A stretch of DNA of 64,000 nucleotides from Acanthosoma haemorrhoidale (taxonomy: Eukaryota; Arthropoda; Insecta; Hemiptera; Acanthosomatidae). The position numbers were made by a program, and so were the translations under genes. The notes under the pieces are model-generated. The model had not been told where the DNA came from. It was given only the letters and a program-made list of their open reading frames with translations, and searched no databases. Below are positions 33,901 through 45,164 of this stretch, piece by piece. The stretch spans positions 91,141,333-91,205,332 of the forward strand of contig OV884013.1 of NCBI GenBank assembly GCA_930367205.1, given 5' to 3'. Position 1 is the stretch's first letter, and every line of letters starts with the position of its first letter.

Positions 33901-36436
33901 TCGGAATATAATGCACCAACAAAGAATAGATAAACACTATGAATCTGTTTCTGTATCAAACTGGACACAGTTAGAACAAGAGACAGTTAAATGTTTAGGC
34001 ACTTTTGCTTTTGTGTCGATTGTGAGGTGATATTCGCACGAAGTAAGAAAGGTTTAGACGGCAAAGCAGGAATTATAAAAAAAAATATTCTTTAATTATA
34101 ACAAGTTTAATAAGCCCAACAATTAGGTTATAGGAAACCAAGTGAATGGGTTAAACTAAAGTGCAGGGCTGCTATAAGATTGATATTTGAATTTCATGAA
34201 AAATATTTTAAATTTTACACGTATAATAAAACACTATTCATAAATGGATCATCGTGCCGCTTTAAGCATTTTTAGTATTTGTATTGAAAAAAAACAATAA
34301 CGTGGGACGATATGAGTTTCATTCCATGTAAACATCCAATCCTCACAGTAATGAAATTGCAACGCTTTTCATGGCTTTATACACTTTTTTTCATTGAAAG
34401 AATGCAAATGAATTTAAGTCTAAAGGCATCAGACAATGAACACTTTTACATTATGTCAATATTATAACTATGGGCAGTTTTATTAAAATGCTGTTTTATA
34501 TATTCTTTTAAAATACTCAGTGTTTTAAAGAATAAAATGAACTATTTCCAAGCATAATATACTGAGGCTTTTTCAAATAAGTTTCAAGATAGGCTGATTC
34601 CGGGAGTATCTTTTGGTATTGTTTTTTCTCTTTCCACTTCCTTTCGTTTATACTATTTAATTTAAAAAGAAAGAAAAGATTAATGTATAATTTATGCAAA
34701 ATAATACAAATTATTCTAATGGATCAACTATTGTTAACAGAAGTGAACAATGGTCGTGTAGAATTTCATTTATGTTTGGGTAAAGTCCGTCTTTTACTGT
34801 TAGCTGATGTTGGTTGCCTACTGCCTTAGCTGCTACAGCTGCAAGAGAGTGTAAGTGTTAAGGTCCATATAGTGTTGGTGCTTAACCGTCGAAATATAAA
34901 CGACGTGGCCCCGACTGACAAAGGCCCAAGGTTCGGGTCTAATTCGTTCTCAGATGGACCGGAGTGCAGGTGATGATGGGTCCAGTTGGACCATTGTAGA
35001 CCTCCGGACCACTCTCACCGTCCATCACCCTGTCACTTCTTCCCAAACACTAACTTCTTCATACACCTTCCGGCCACCATTTCACCCTCCTCTCCTCACA
35101 GGTGGGATGGCTAGCTCTGTCCTTTCGGATAAAATACAGTCAGCAAAAGTATATATATTCATTTACCAATACTGCTGCAATGCAAGCTCCACCTGCAGAA
35201 AATATTAATGGACTTAATTTATGATTACAGCCCTTGTAAGGGCAGAACGTGATCAGGAACAACATACATAGTTGTTATATATAAAAATGGGAAGTATCTA
35301 GTGAGCACGCTAACCTCAATTCGACCCATAGAACTAATAAAGCGACTCTTACCTTTATGACACCAGGCAACAACTAAGTGTATGTAACTAGAATAGAAAT
35401 AAGGTTATGAGGATATAGAGTTATAGGAAGGATTTGATAGTTAACTTTTTGGCTTCTCATGAATCTTCGTGATAAAAGGTTAAAAAAAATCCCTTCATCA
35501 GCACATAAGTGAAACCAATAACGGAGATCATTAGCATCGTAATAGAAGTGCCCAGACATCGACCACTAACCGGTCTCTGAACTAGAAAACGAGAAAACGA
35601 TTTTCGTACTGATCACAGACTAAGTGTACATCTCTCTCATGGTTCTCCAGGAATTTAAAAATGAAAACAATGGCAATTAATCATGTCACTTATATTAATT
35701 AAATATAATTAATATTTCTATTATGTGTCGGGACTAAAAAGTACTATTATTAACACAAGTATTTAAAACTGTCAATTGAATTGTATATACAACATCGAAG
35801 AACTGTTTAGTTGAAAGTTACGTCTCAATTGACTTGAATTGTTTGCATATTTACCTAGAAATGAGGGGAGGTGGTAAATGTTAGGAAAACCACTTAATTT
35901 TAAGGAGGAGGGATTGAAAGATTACCCCGCTCCGAGATGATATCGGTTCCATTACCGAAATAAGTCGCGAGGAGCCAATTAGGCTAATAGAATGGCCAGC
36001 AGTCAGATAGCTGGTCCTATCCGGTCTCCTTTATAACTTCTGCGGTTTAGCTCAGCCCTGGCATTACATCCTGCAGTGTTATCAAGCTTTGGGCCACATG
36101 ACATTTTCTTAAGATGCATACGACTTTCGCAAAGACGCAAGGGAGATGTGATTAATTTGATGCTTGAGTAACTTCTGTTTATCCAAACTACTAATATTTC
36201 AAAAGATCGGGTGTTCTTGTCATTTTCTGGCTCTTGATGAACGACCATATTTAGTTTTTATTTTGAACTACATCAGTTAAGACATAAGTTAATAATTTTG
36301 AAAATACGTATTTCGCGTTTTTTAAGCTTCAGTCTGACCAAAACATTCATTTTATTGACAATATACCATCTACATTAACGTTTAGCTTGTGCAGGTAACA
36401 CCAGAACTACAAATTAGAAACAACAGATATAAAGTT
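33901..36436. other. Spacer; possible retroposon trace at 34860-35240
   Basis: Mostly AT-rich. A GC-richer block at 34860-35110 includes a B-box-like GGTTCGGGTCT (about 34930) and ends near a small GCCCTtgtaAGGGC hairpin at 35230. It may be a tRNA-derived or LINE-tail element, without a second copy to support it. The minus-strand frame at 36003-36248 has no recognisable domain. Confidence 0.3.
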
Positions 36437-36439
36437 ACA

Positions 36440-36545
36440 TTTTTTTTTTTTTTCGCCCTTCCTGAGGCTGGGCCTCAAACGGGTTACGTAGCCTGTGGTG
36501 CGCGTATCCCCATTGCACCGGTCAGCGCACCTTCGGTTATTCTGT
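36440..36545 (-). mobile_element. tRNA-derived SINE-like element with poly(A)
   Basis: On the minus strand, GCTGACCGGTGCAATGGGGA (A-box-like) is followed about 40 bases later by CGTTTGAGGCCC (B-box-like), then CAGGAAGGGCG and an A14 tail (plus-strand T run 36440-36453). The box spacing and tail fit a short tRNA-derived SINE. The stems of a complete tRNA cloverleaf are not obvious. Confidence 0.5.
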
Positions 36546-36689
36546 TATTCCATTTATTTCTCAAATAAAAATAATATTAATAATAAAACAGCAAAAAAAA
36601 AACACATGATAAAACCAAAACCAAGAAAAAAGAAACAAGGAAACACTTCTACCAATGCAATATCTACAAATCCTAAACTAGCTATACAC

Positions 36690-38335
36690 AATTTTTTTTT
36701 TATTTTTTTTTTCCCTTCCTTATAGCTAGTTACTTAATTCTATCTTATTACTATTTACATTTGTCGATCCGTTTTCTACTTAAAACTATATATACATGAG
36801 GTGTGCATCCTCTATAACTACAGCTAAGCTTATATCTACCTATCTTCTGCTAAGCCCTACCTTAAATCTATATTTACAGTGAACTCTCCAGGAACCGGCG
36901 ATACAACGATGGCTTCGGGTGAGCCTTCCCGAAGACACGGTCCCACGCCACCCCCGACGAGTCTGCAGAACGCTGTGTATCTCGTTTCATCGTTCACCAG
37001 CGACGGCAGGTCGGATTCGTCCAGACTTTACTCTCCTATCGAGCGGAGCAGCCGTGCTCTAGTCGGTTCCAACGCATAACAAGAGAGTATGACGTGCTCC
37101 GCGGTGTCGTCCTCTCCGCAGTGAGGGCAGGACCTGCCTTCTTCCCTCTTGTATTCGTATATCCTGGCACGAAATCCGCCGGGTCCTGTGAGCACTTGTG
37201 ACACCCAGTAATCCGGGGAGACCCAGCTTGCCCTTAGCCTGTCCTGGACTGAGGGGAAGTACTTCCTCAGGGTGCTCTCCTTGGTCGTACCAGTTCACCC
37301 CGGGCCTCTATCGTACATTCCCCTATGAGGGCCTTCAACCTCCCGGGCTCTTCCTCAATTCTTCTCCGTAGAGGAGGTGGAAGATCTCCTATATGCCCTC
37401 TCTTCATCTTCGACCTGAGGCGCTGCTCCAGGAGGACCAGATCTACTGGTGCTGCCGCTGCCAATACCTCCACCGCGTCCCGAGACACCGTACTATAGGA
37501 CCTCGCGACCCTTATCCTTACCAAAGCCGCTCGCTGTATCTTCTTCAGGGCGTGCGTCTGGCCCTTGTTCAGGTGCGTTGACCATGACTACGAAGCGTAC
37601 CTTATAATTCCCATTATTACTGCTTGGTAGAGGATTCTTGAGACTGGGAACCTGACCCCCCACTTCGCCCCCCCCCCTATCCTCGCGAAGGAGTTACTCA
37701 CTGCAACTACCCTGTCTCTCAGGTATTCGATGTGGGGAGCAAGGCTTAATCTTTTCCCCAGTCTCACCAACCAGGTACGTCACTTTCGTGCCCACCCTAA
37801 CTCTTCTTCCTTCTATTTCCAACCACATAGGGTGATCACGGTCCATCTTGCCTCGTATCAAAGTCGCCGTTGTTTTCTCCACAGCCATGGTCATCTTCAT
37901 TCCGGCGCATCACTCCTTGACCAAAGTGGCACAGGCGCACGCTCTTCTTATTACCTCGGATCGCGAATTCCCCACGATGGTCGCTGCAAGGTCGTCCACG
38001 TATGCCGCCGTGGGGAATCCACGCTCTTCCAGGGCCACGAGGACCTTGTTAAACACTAGTTTCCAAAGGGCCGGGCCCAGGACTGAACCTTGGGAAAACC
38101 CTCGCTCCACCGGATCTTCGACGGCGTAGGACACTCCTCTGATGACCACCCTACGTCCGCTAAGGAAGCTGCCCAGAAGTTCATACAGATTGCTCGGGGC
38201 TTTCAGCTCCTGCAATTCCCTCATGACGTAGGGCCACCACACCCTGTAAAAAGCAGAGGAGATGTCAAATGTGACCAGCAGCGCGTACTTGGAGCGAGTC
38301 GCCATGTCGTCCCTGATCTTGTCCAAGGGTTTTTA
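36690..38335 (-). mobile_element. R1-clade LINE, 5'-truncated, RT to zinc finger to poly(A)
   Basis: From 38326 downwards one open stretch of 138 codons encodes RT: LLVTFDISSAFYRVWWPYVM, then a GFSQGSVLGPALWKLVFNKV block (about 38095), then AYVDDLAATIVG (about 38005), where Y-V-D-D replaces Y-A-D-D. DIS.AF..VWWP is typical of R1-clade RTs. Frameshifted pieces of thumb and connection follow (LTYLVGETGEKI; RLAPHIEYLRDRV; RRRIEEEPGRL). A C-terminal zinc motif CPHCGEDDTAEHVILSC lies at about 37125-37075, with a stop after RSIGE. The 3' untranslated region ends in 'ggaaggg' plus an A-rich tail (plus-strand T run about 36692-36713). R1 elements are often target-specific; this copy is not in rDNA. 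Confidence 0.85.
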
Positions 38336-38359
38336 AATAAACAGTGTGCATAAGCCTGT

Positions 38360-39170
38360 ACTGAATGACATTAAATAATAAATAAATATAATATAATGAA
38401 TAAATCGTTCACAGACTAACGAGCTTCTCATTAGATGGTGAGGACGTGATGGAATAGAAGAGCTTTGATGATTCGTAAGGGTAAAGTAAAGCGGATATTA
38501 GGAGGCGGAAAATTCTAGAGGGTAATAGATCAAGGAAGGACCGACCGAATACTGCAGTTCTGTGGGCAGGTGATGTGTTTCGGGAGTGGACTGTGCATTT
38601 GAACTGTTAACTATTGCATATATAAGGGGGATATGAATTGGTGGTTTGGAAAAGGATATTGTGCACCGAAGTAAGGAAAAAGCCACTAGCTTGGCATAAA
38701 GCTGAGTCCTAAAGACACCTTACCTAAGGTGAAGAATCTAAGAAAGGAATTCACGATTCACTTCAATTTGCTGTTGAGTACTACCGAGAGACCCCCTCAA
38801 TTTTTCCCCATTCACCATAAAACCATAGTCAAAATGAAGGTGGATATAAACAGTTGACAGTTTTAGGGTTTCCCCCCTTGTTGGGTTTCCTGTAGTGGTC
38901 CCAAGAAAGGGTTTGGTCAATGGGTATCTCATTGTTTTTGACGGTGGAGTAGAACCTGATAGGATGGTTACTAAGGGTTAAAGCGGGAATATCAGCATAG
39001 GATCTGAGGAGGTAACTGGAGGCTATGACAATTGCCTGGGTTTTCGCTGCGTTTAACCTCAGTTTATTCAGTTTTGCCTAGGTACTGATCCGATCTAGCT
39101 CTCCCTGAATCTTGGCAAACTCAGCTGAAAAATTGGAGGGGGGCAGGAGATTTCGGAGTCATACATATTC
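38360..39170 (-). mobile_element. CR1-like LINE fragment, ORF2 thumb to C-terminus
   Basis: Minus-strand translation shows QGELDRIST.AKLNKLRLNAAKTQAIVIASS (about 39110-39020), PIRFYSTVKNNEIPIDQTLSWDHY (about 38960-38890), and a degraded tail ending LLPSRIFRLLISALLYPYE (about 38525-38470). The end of the fragment (38370-38520) is repeated at 63270-63470, where the typical ALWNSLPPNIR motif is clear. This segment follows the catalytic palm; the YADD box itself is absent. Confidence 0.7.
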
Positions 39171-40879
39171 AAACATAAGTAAGTGTTTCTTTTTTAAGTA
39201 TTAAAAGTTTGGAAAATAATATTATTCATTTTGGTAAACATTAAAGCCATGTTTGAAGAATTAATTGAAATGTATTTTCGTTCACTTAATTCACAAAGCA
39301 TATTACATATTATCTATCATGTCATTGAAAATTTCAATTTTCCCCACCCAACCCAAATATTGAACAATATAATATAATCTTGATACGATAGGAAAAAATC
39401 CAGTACAGAATTAATTAAATTAACACAGCATTATTTAAAATGTGATTGGTTCAATTTTTTAGCACCTTTGATACCATTTACAGTTTATTTATTATTCAGT
39501 TTATTATTTATTGTTTTCCTTTTGTTACCTTGGTGCACCGGGATAATTTTAATGTCGTACCACCTCAAAGATGACTCTTGTGAAATCTTGGTAGACATGT
39601 AATTTATTCTGTTAGTATTCATTGTTGCTTTGCGGATTTCTCGCGGCGTTATCGATGCAAAAATCTTACTTGGTTTCAACAGCTGGAAGCTACCAAAGTT
39701 TCCCCAATAACACTATTCATCAGTGCTGTAGCAAAGACCTCCATTCAAAATAATGCTGGTTATTTTTATAAGTAATAAGCAAATTAAAATAAAATAACTT
39801 GCTTGGATCATTACAGTGACATAGCTATGGTAATTGGTGAATGCTCTCAAAAGGAAAAGCTTACGACACATTTGAAACTCTTTACCTGTTGAAAGAAAAG
39901 CCTCTTTCTCTTCAGGCTTGGTAATCAATCCTCTTTTAATTGCTACAGAAGACAACGGAATTCTCCGTAAACATCCTTGTGATTAGTTTGGTGTTCTGAA
40001 CTTTCACCACCACTGGAGTTTATCTTCATTCATCACTTCGTAAGTTCTAAAAGAATTTAAAGTTTTCTTCCAATAACACTTGAAGAATTAGCTATTTACC
40101 AGTTATCAATATACTTAAAATAATCAGATTTATCAAATTTTTGGTAAAAAAAAATGTGACAAAGTGTGACAGTCAAAAAATATGTTTATTGTGTGTGGGT
40201 TTATTTCTGAACGGGGACGAAGCAATCGTCTGTGTTTTCTGCAATATTATGGTTTATTTATACTGTTTGTTTATGTAGTTTCACGTTTAGGTACCCTATA
40301 AAGTATGAGCTACAAAAAATTTATTTTTACAGGGCAAACTTTAAGTTATATAATTGTTATTTCCCACGTGGATGTTTAGGACAACAGTAAATACAGAACT
40401 CAAATATATTCAGAAACGTTTTGAGAGGAATTGTAATTTCTCATATTCACTTATCAAATCTATTTAAGTATGTTTTTTTTCGTGGGACATTATTTACATT
40501 TCCGTTTGTTCAACTGCTATGTTAAATATCCGATTTGGTTAACAAATAAAATAAACTATTTTTAGTCTAAAATATCCAGTCTTTTTCAATTAATTGTAAG
40601 CAGTAGTTTTCGAGATACAGTATTAAGTATATATATACCGGCCTGTATTGCTCCAACGAGTGGGCTGAAACCAGAGCTAGATATTTCTACTCCTATCGCT
40701 TATATCTTTACAGCCGTTAATTATAATGAACCCCTTATAATTAAATATTTTAATTATTCAATACATGCGTAACAGGGGGGTGTTGAGGGTAAGTCAGTTA
40801 TATATATAAAAAGATATATCTATCTGTACAAGAGATACATCCCTTAAATATGAGAATGTGTACCAAAAGGAAATCTATT
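39171..40879. other. Spacer with two weak minus-strand exon candidates
   Basis: Between 39680 and 39535 the minus strand encodes LLKPSKIFASITPREIRK and SSLRWYDIKIIPVHQ, ending at AAG|GTAACA. At 39955-39893 SSVAIKRGLITKPEEKEAF ends at CAG|GTAAAG. Codon use looks coding-like, but the intron phases of the two pieces do not fit together simply. I recognise no protein. The remaining sequence is AT-rich. Confidence 0.25.
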
Positions 40880-41490
40880 TTTGTAAAAAGTGATTTATTT
40901 TATTTTTTTTCACAAAAAACCTTTGATCTCCCTCCAAATACTCTCCATTGGAATCAATATATTTGTAAAATATTTTATTCCACTGTATAAAACATTTTTT
41001 AAATCCCTCTTTTGTAAAGCACTGTCTCTTCATCGTTTCCTTTCATGCCTCTTTTCATTCGGAGGAATAAAAAGAAGTCGGAGGGGGCTAGATTGAGTGG
41101 ATAGAGAGGATGAGTCACAGTAGTACATTTTTGGTCGAAAATCGGGGCACAGAGAGGGCTGTGTGACCAGGAGATTTTGCAGCTACCTTTCTCATCCCCA
41201 AATTTTCTCTTGAAATTCGCTGTACTGAACTATAAGGCTATTTCGCGAATTTTATCGATATTTTTTTTGGTACTGGCCGTCGAAGAACGTCCTGGGCGAG
41301 GTTGATCATCAATTGACATTTTCCTACTTTTAAAATGGAAAAAAAAAAATTTCCTTTGGCATCATCCTTGTAGGCCGCTTTTAACATTTCAAGAGTTTTT
41401 GTCATTTTTCCCGAGCAGGAAGTATAACTTCAGGGCCGCACGCCGTTCACTAAAATCAGCCACCACAAAAACGACGAGCGCACAAAACTA
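40880..41490 (-). pseudogene. mariner-type transposase relic, internally deleted
   Basis: On the minus strand the helix-turn-helix region is recognisable as TLEMLKAAYKDDA (about 41390-41350) and the linker motif as DDQPRPGRSSTASTKKNIDKI (about 41315-41255). Most of the catalytic core is then missing, and the C-terminal block resumes with LAPSDFFLFLRMKRGMKGND (about 41085-41025). The latter includes the last catalytic Asp context of D,D34D mariners. Several frameshifts occur and clear terminal inverted repeats were not found. A cut-and-paste transposon fossil. Confidence 0.78.
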
Positions 41491-43116
41491 CTGTTACAAA
41501 TAAATTAACAAAAGCACATTCACTTGGCACACTGACTAGTGAAAAGTTGATCTATACGCCATGTAGTACGGCGGATACCCGAGTTGATTTACTAAATACA
41601 TTGCTAGTAAAGTAGGTATGTAAAAATGAATAATAAATAGCATTCACCGAACGTGTCCGATGAAATAAATCCAAATCGGTATATAAATCATATTATATGG
41701 ACGATGACACAACTAAAGTACAGACTGGGGAAACCTTTGTCTTAATCTGCAGTATGAGTGGGCTATTTCCTGAAGGGTTGTGTAAGCTGTGGCTTGTACT
41801 GTTGTGCAGGGAGGCAGTAAACATGTTTTGACAGTGTCCTTTAGCGACAAAGGGCCAGGTAATTGCTTGTCCCTTATCCGATTATTTGAGGGATGATATT
41901 GACAATCGTCTCAGCGGTATCAACGATTCGGACTAAGCACACAGTGGTCGCCATCTTAAGACGTCATTTCTTATTATTTATTAACTGTATGGTTCATTTC
42001 TTTTATGGCACAAGTAAATAGGATCTGTGGATATGACGTAATTTAGGTACGTATGTGCTATCTAGAAGTGAAATATATTTGATTATTGTCGGTACCAAAG
42101 GAAGAGGATATAAATATTAACCACGAACAAACGACTCGTCTGTTGTTTGTCTATCTGAATTTTGTACAACAGTGGTCATAAAAATTATCAAATCGAAATG
42201 AAATGGACATACTACGAAATGGACGAAATACATTTTAAATTAAAATGTTTATAATTAATACTGGTAAATCCTTACCCCTGGTTTTCACACTTCGACGTAG
42301 TAGACTTACACAATTAGAAAAGCACACGAAAATGATGTGACAGACACCCAGCCACCGCACACTGGTTCCTAACGATGAAAAACGGGACAAAAGTCAATTT
42401 TTGACACCTTCGTGGCCATAAAATGGTATTATAATTCAGTTAGAGAGGTACCTAAGGTATTCAGAACCGATGGTTTCTAAGCTCTGGTTGTTATATTGTA
42501 AGCTCATCTACTTGCAGAAAGAGTAAGGGGTTAAGAATAAACGAGAAAATCGCGAGAAAAATCCAAGTTTTGTAATGACGGGTAAAAGATATTTCAAGCT
42601 TATTTTAAAATTGTCTTTCAGTTGCTTTCTTTTACAAGGCAAAAAATGAAGCTAGCACGTTATTCACACTCGGGAAAATGTAACGATAACGTGCGCTTAG
42701 ATCGTTTAATATAAGAAAAATTCTAGTTTTTATACATTATTTACGCTTTTAGAAGCTTATGAATCTTCCGCTTCCACCCGCTTTTTAAAATGAAGTTGAT
42801 TCGTGTTCATACAAGTATGGAGAAGCGATTAAAACACAAATTAGCTGTGACCGAGTGCGACCCTTGATTCTAGATCCTTATTAGTGGAGACAAACGCGTC
42901 TGTTTATTTACATTCTGAGTATTTGACTCGCTATTAAAAATGAAACAAATATACCAATGGGGTCCATTCCTTGTTGATCTTCTGACTCAGTTGTTACCAC
43001 CATTCTAAAGATAATAATCATGGTTTCTGCCATAAAAGTGCCGTATTTGGAGTTCGAACAAACGCAAAGGTAAGGAATTGAGTGAGTTATATTCAATTTC
43101 TGAACATTAATATGCA
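41491..43116. other. Spacer; TATA-like box at 42108
   Basis: No supported gene. GAGGATATAAATATT at about 42103-42117 resembles a core promoter, followed at about 42172 by ACAACAGTGGTCAT, which has the look of an LTR edge. Without a second copy neither reading can be confirmed. Confidence 0.3.
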
Positions 43117-43644
43117 ATGAAGTATAGTTTGACAAAAAACGGGCTCACACATCTTTCAAAAAAAATTTCAGAGCTTATGAGCAATGTAGGAAGCCTTTCA
43201 AATTTGTTCGGTACCGAACCGAAGAAGGAAGAAAGTGATACGCTATCAAAAGGAGAAGCCCGTGCTCTGTTTGTTTCGATTCTGGATTCTACTGTTTTAC
43301 CGATTGGTTGGATATCAGAGGAAGCTCAAGAAAGTAAAAACAAGGATTTTAAACGTTTTCCGCTGAACCATTCCTGCAAAATATCGAGGACCACAACAAG
43401 CGATGACATCATACATAATTTAATTATTTCTTCTGATTCACTCCTTTCAAGATTGAGACCAAATTGGCAAAAATCTCCAATTGTACTTGAGGACGAGGCT
43501 AAAAATCTCCTTACAAACTTTCATCTAAGTAACATTATAATAATCACGAACTCTCTGGATTTATGTACGAAGACGGAATTGAAAACTGATGTTTACAAAC
43601 TTTACTACTTCACTCATCATGTTGTTTTTTTTTTTCAAATATAG
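43117..43644 (+). CDS. Uncharacterised, probably mobile-element-associated ORF, 175 aa
   Basis: The longest uninterrupted frame outside recognised LINEs. Residues about 60-115 contain LPIGWISEEAQESKNKDFKR, NHSCKISRTTT and IISSDSLLSRLRP. From memory, LPIG..SEEAQE..NKD.K.FR..H.RK.SR is a recurring multi-copy protein segment in insect genomes, which I take to be transposon-encoded though its class is not established. The N-terminus looks helical and the last 40 residues drift into AT-rich, probably non-coding sequence. No catalytic motif is visible. The real start could lie upstream in another exon. Confidence 0.4.
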   Translation: MKYSLTKNGLTHLSKKISELMSNVGSLSNLFGTEPKKEESDTLSKGEARALFVSILDSTVLPIGWISEEAQESKNKDFKRFPLNHSCKISRTTTSDDIIHNLIISSDSLLSRLRPNWQKSPIVLEDEAKNLLTNFHLSNIIIITNSLDLCTKTELKTDVYKLYYFTHHVVFFFQI

Positions 43645-43894
43645 CCATTAATCGGGGTAATAGTTTTATTCTGAGGACCTACCTATGCTTATGTGCTGTG
43701 TACCTACATGTATTTAATTACCAATACATTTTTTCACTCTAAAAACGATGATGACTACGTGGAAAACTTACCTAATATTTTCTTGGTTGTTGAATAAGTC
43801 GCGTAAATCAACACCATTGCATTGAAGTATATACCATTGCATTCAGCGTAAAAAAAAAACTTTGAAAATCATGGGTCACACTTGATTTTTATTG

Positions 43895-43976
43895 ATATAC
43901 TCCTTTATTGTGCTATAATTACAATCTGTCGTTTATAAGGCAATAAGTAATAAGATAAATGCTCTCATTCATACCA
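43895..43976 (-). mobile_element. Jockey LINE 3' terminus, very short copy
   Basis: About 80 bases matching only the last part of the Jockey 3' untranslated region: 'tggtatgaatgagagcattt', then the stem-loop (GCCTTATAAACGAC here, partly broken), then 'ttgtaattatagcacaataaagga'. Extreme 5' truncation. Confidence 0.8.
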
Positions 43977-44129
43977 CTTGATTTTTGTGAAAGTTTTTTG
44001 TGTGTCTATTTTTGGACTACTTTTGCGCTATTTTTGGAAAATTTATCACCAGTTTTCCATCAAGGGCAATCTATACCTTCATTAAAAATGTGCAAAAAAA
44101 TTTTTGAGGCGAACTTTACTGTTTTGCAG

Positions 44130-44601
44130 ACTTTTGGCCCGTTTTTCGTCGTTAGGAACCAGTGTGCACCGGCTCAAACTATTGAAGTATTTACTGGACT
44201 AACGTTCAATACTACACAACTCTTGCTTAAACTTCTACTTAAACCATTTTGGACATATGGTGCCCAAATTTGTGGGTCTGCTAAGAAGACTAACATCAAA
44301 ACTAATTCAACCAAAAACTCTAGGACACATCACAGGTGCACTATATAGCGTATTTCTAAAAAAATCCTTATCTATTAAAGCACACCAGGCTTCCCTAGTA
44401 ACATACAACATATTCTAATGGAGATTTTCTAAATTAATACCAATAACTTAAAATTTAGCTTTAAAATTATAGGGGAGGAACCACTGGATGTTCATATGCC
44501 TTCGCGCCAGACATGCTATTTTATCATATTCACAGCACATTCATTGCTTGTAACGCGAGTCAGAGTTGTGAATGAATAAATAAACTAAAAAAAAAAAAAC
44601 T
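44130..44601 (+). mobile_element. LINE RT C-terminal fragment with poly(A)
   Basis: LLLKLLLKPFWTYGAQICGSAKK (about 44222-44290) matches the ..KPIWTYGI.LWG.. thumb motif of Jockey-type RTs, followed after a frameshift by TLGHITGAL-like codons. The fragment ends in 'aataaataaac' plus an A13 tail at 44589-44601. Its 3' region differs from the common Jockey tail in this window, so it is another subfamily. Confidence 0.65.
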
Positions 44602-44997
44602 AACCTTATGGAAAGTTTGGAGGAGTAATGGCAACGAGGATTTAGCAAATCGTTGTGAAAAAATTTGGTATTTTCGATGAAAAATGCTTGTTTTACCAGC
44701 AAAGCTACCTCGATCAGTCGAGATATCTTTCAATATATCATCCGGAATATTTATTAACGAAAAAAATGGTTAAATGGACGAATTAAAATATAATAGCGAA
44801 CGGAGAAATTTATATTGTTGTTTTTTTTCCATTAGGATGAAATACAGTTGTTAGTATTCGCTTAATATAATAGGAATATAATACCATTAGTGTATTTTTT
44901 CCTGAAATACATATCAATTATGCATACTACGTTTCAGTTAGTTCTGTCTAAGGGAAATATATAAAACTGTATATCTCAAATTTTTATTCTAATTTAC
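44602..44997. other. Spacer, no gene seen
   Basis: AT-rich, nothing recognisable. Confidence 0.4.
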
Positions 44998-44999
44998 TT

Positions 45000-45131
45000 G
45001 GCTGACATCTGTTTTCAAAGCGGTCTTGTATCCCAGCTTGAAAAGAAAAGTTTTGGCTGCAGTTCTATTTATCAGAGTTTATTTCAAACATGTCTACAAG
45101 AGCTTGGTCAAAATAAATCAAACCTCTCACC

Positions 45132-45160
<29 letters not shown>
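45000..45160 (+). mobile_element. Retroposed sequence with A29 tail
   Basis: About 130 GC-richer bases carry an AATAAA at about 45112 and end in an uninterrupted A29 run (45132-45160). AATAAA about 15-20 bases before a pure poly(A) is the mark of a retroposed mRNA or a LINE/SINE tail. The encoded fragment (LYPSLKRKVLAAVLF) is not recognised. Confidence 0.5.
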
Positions 45161-45162
<2 letters not shown>

Positions 45163-45164
45163 AA

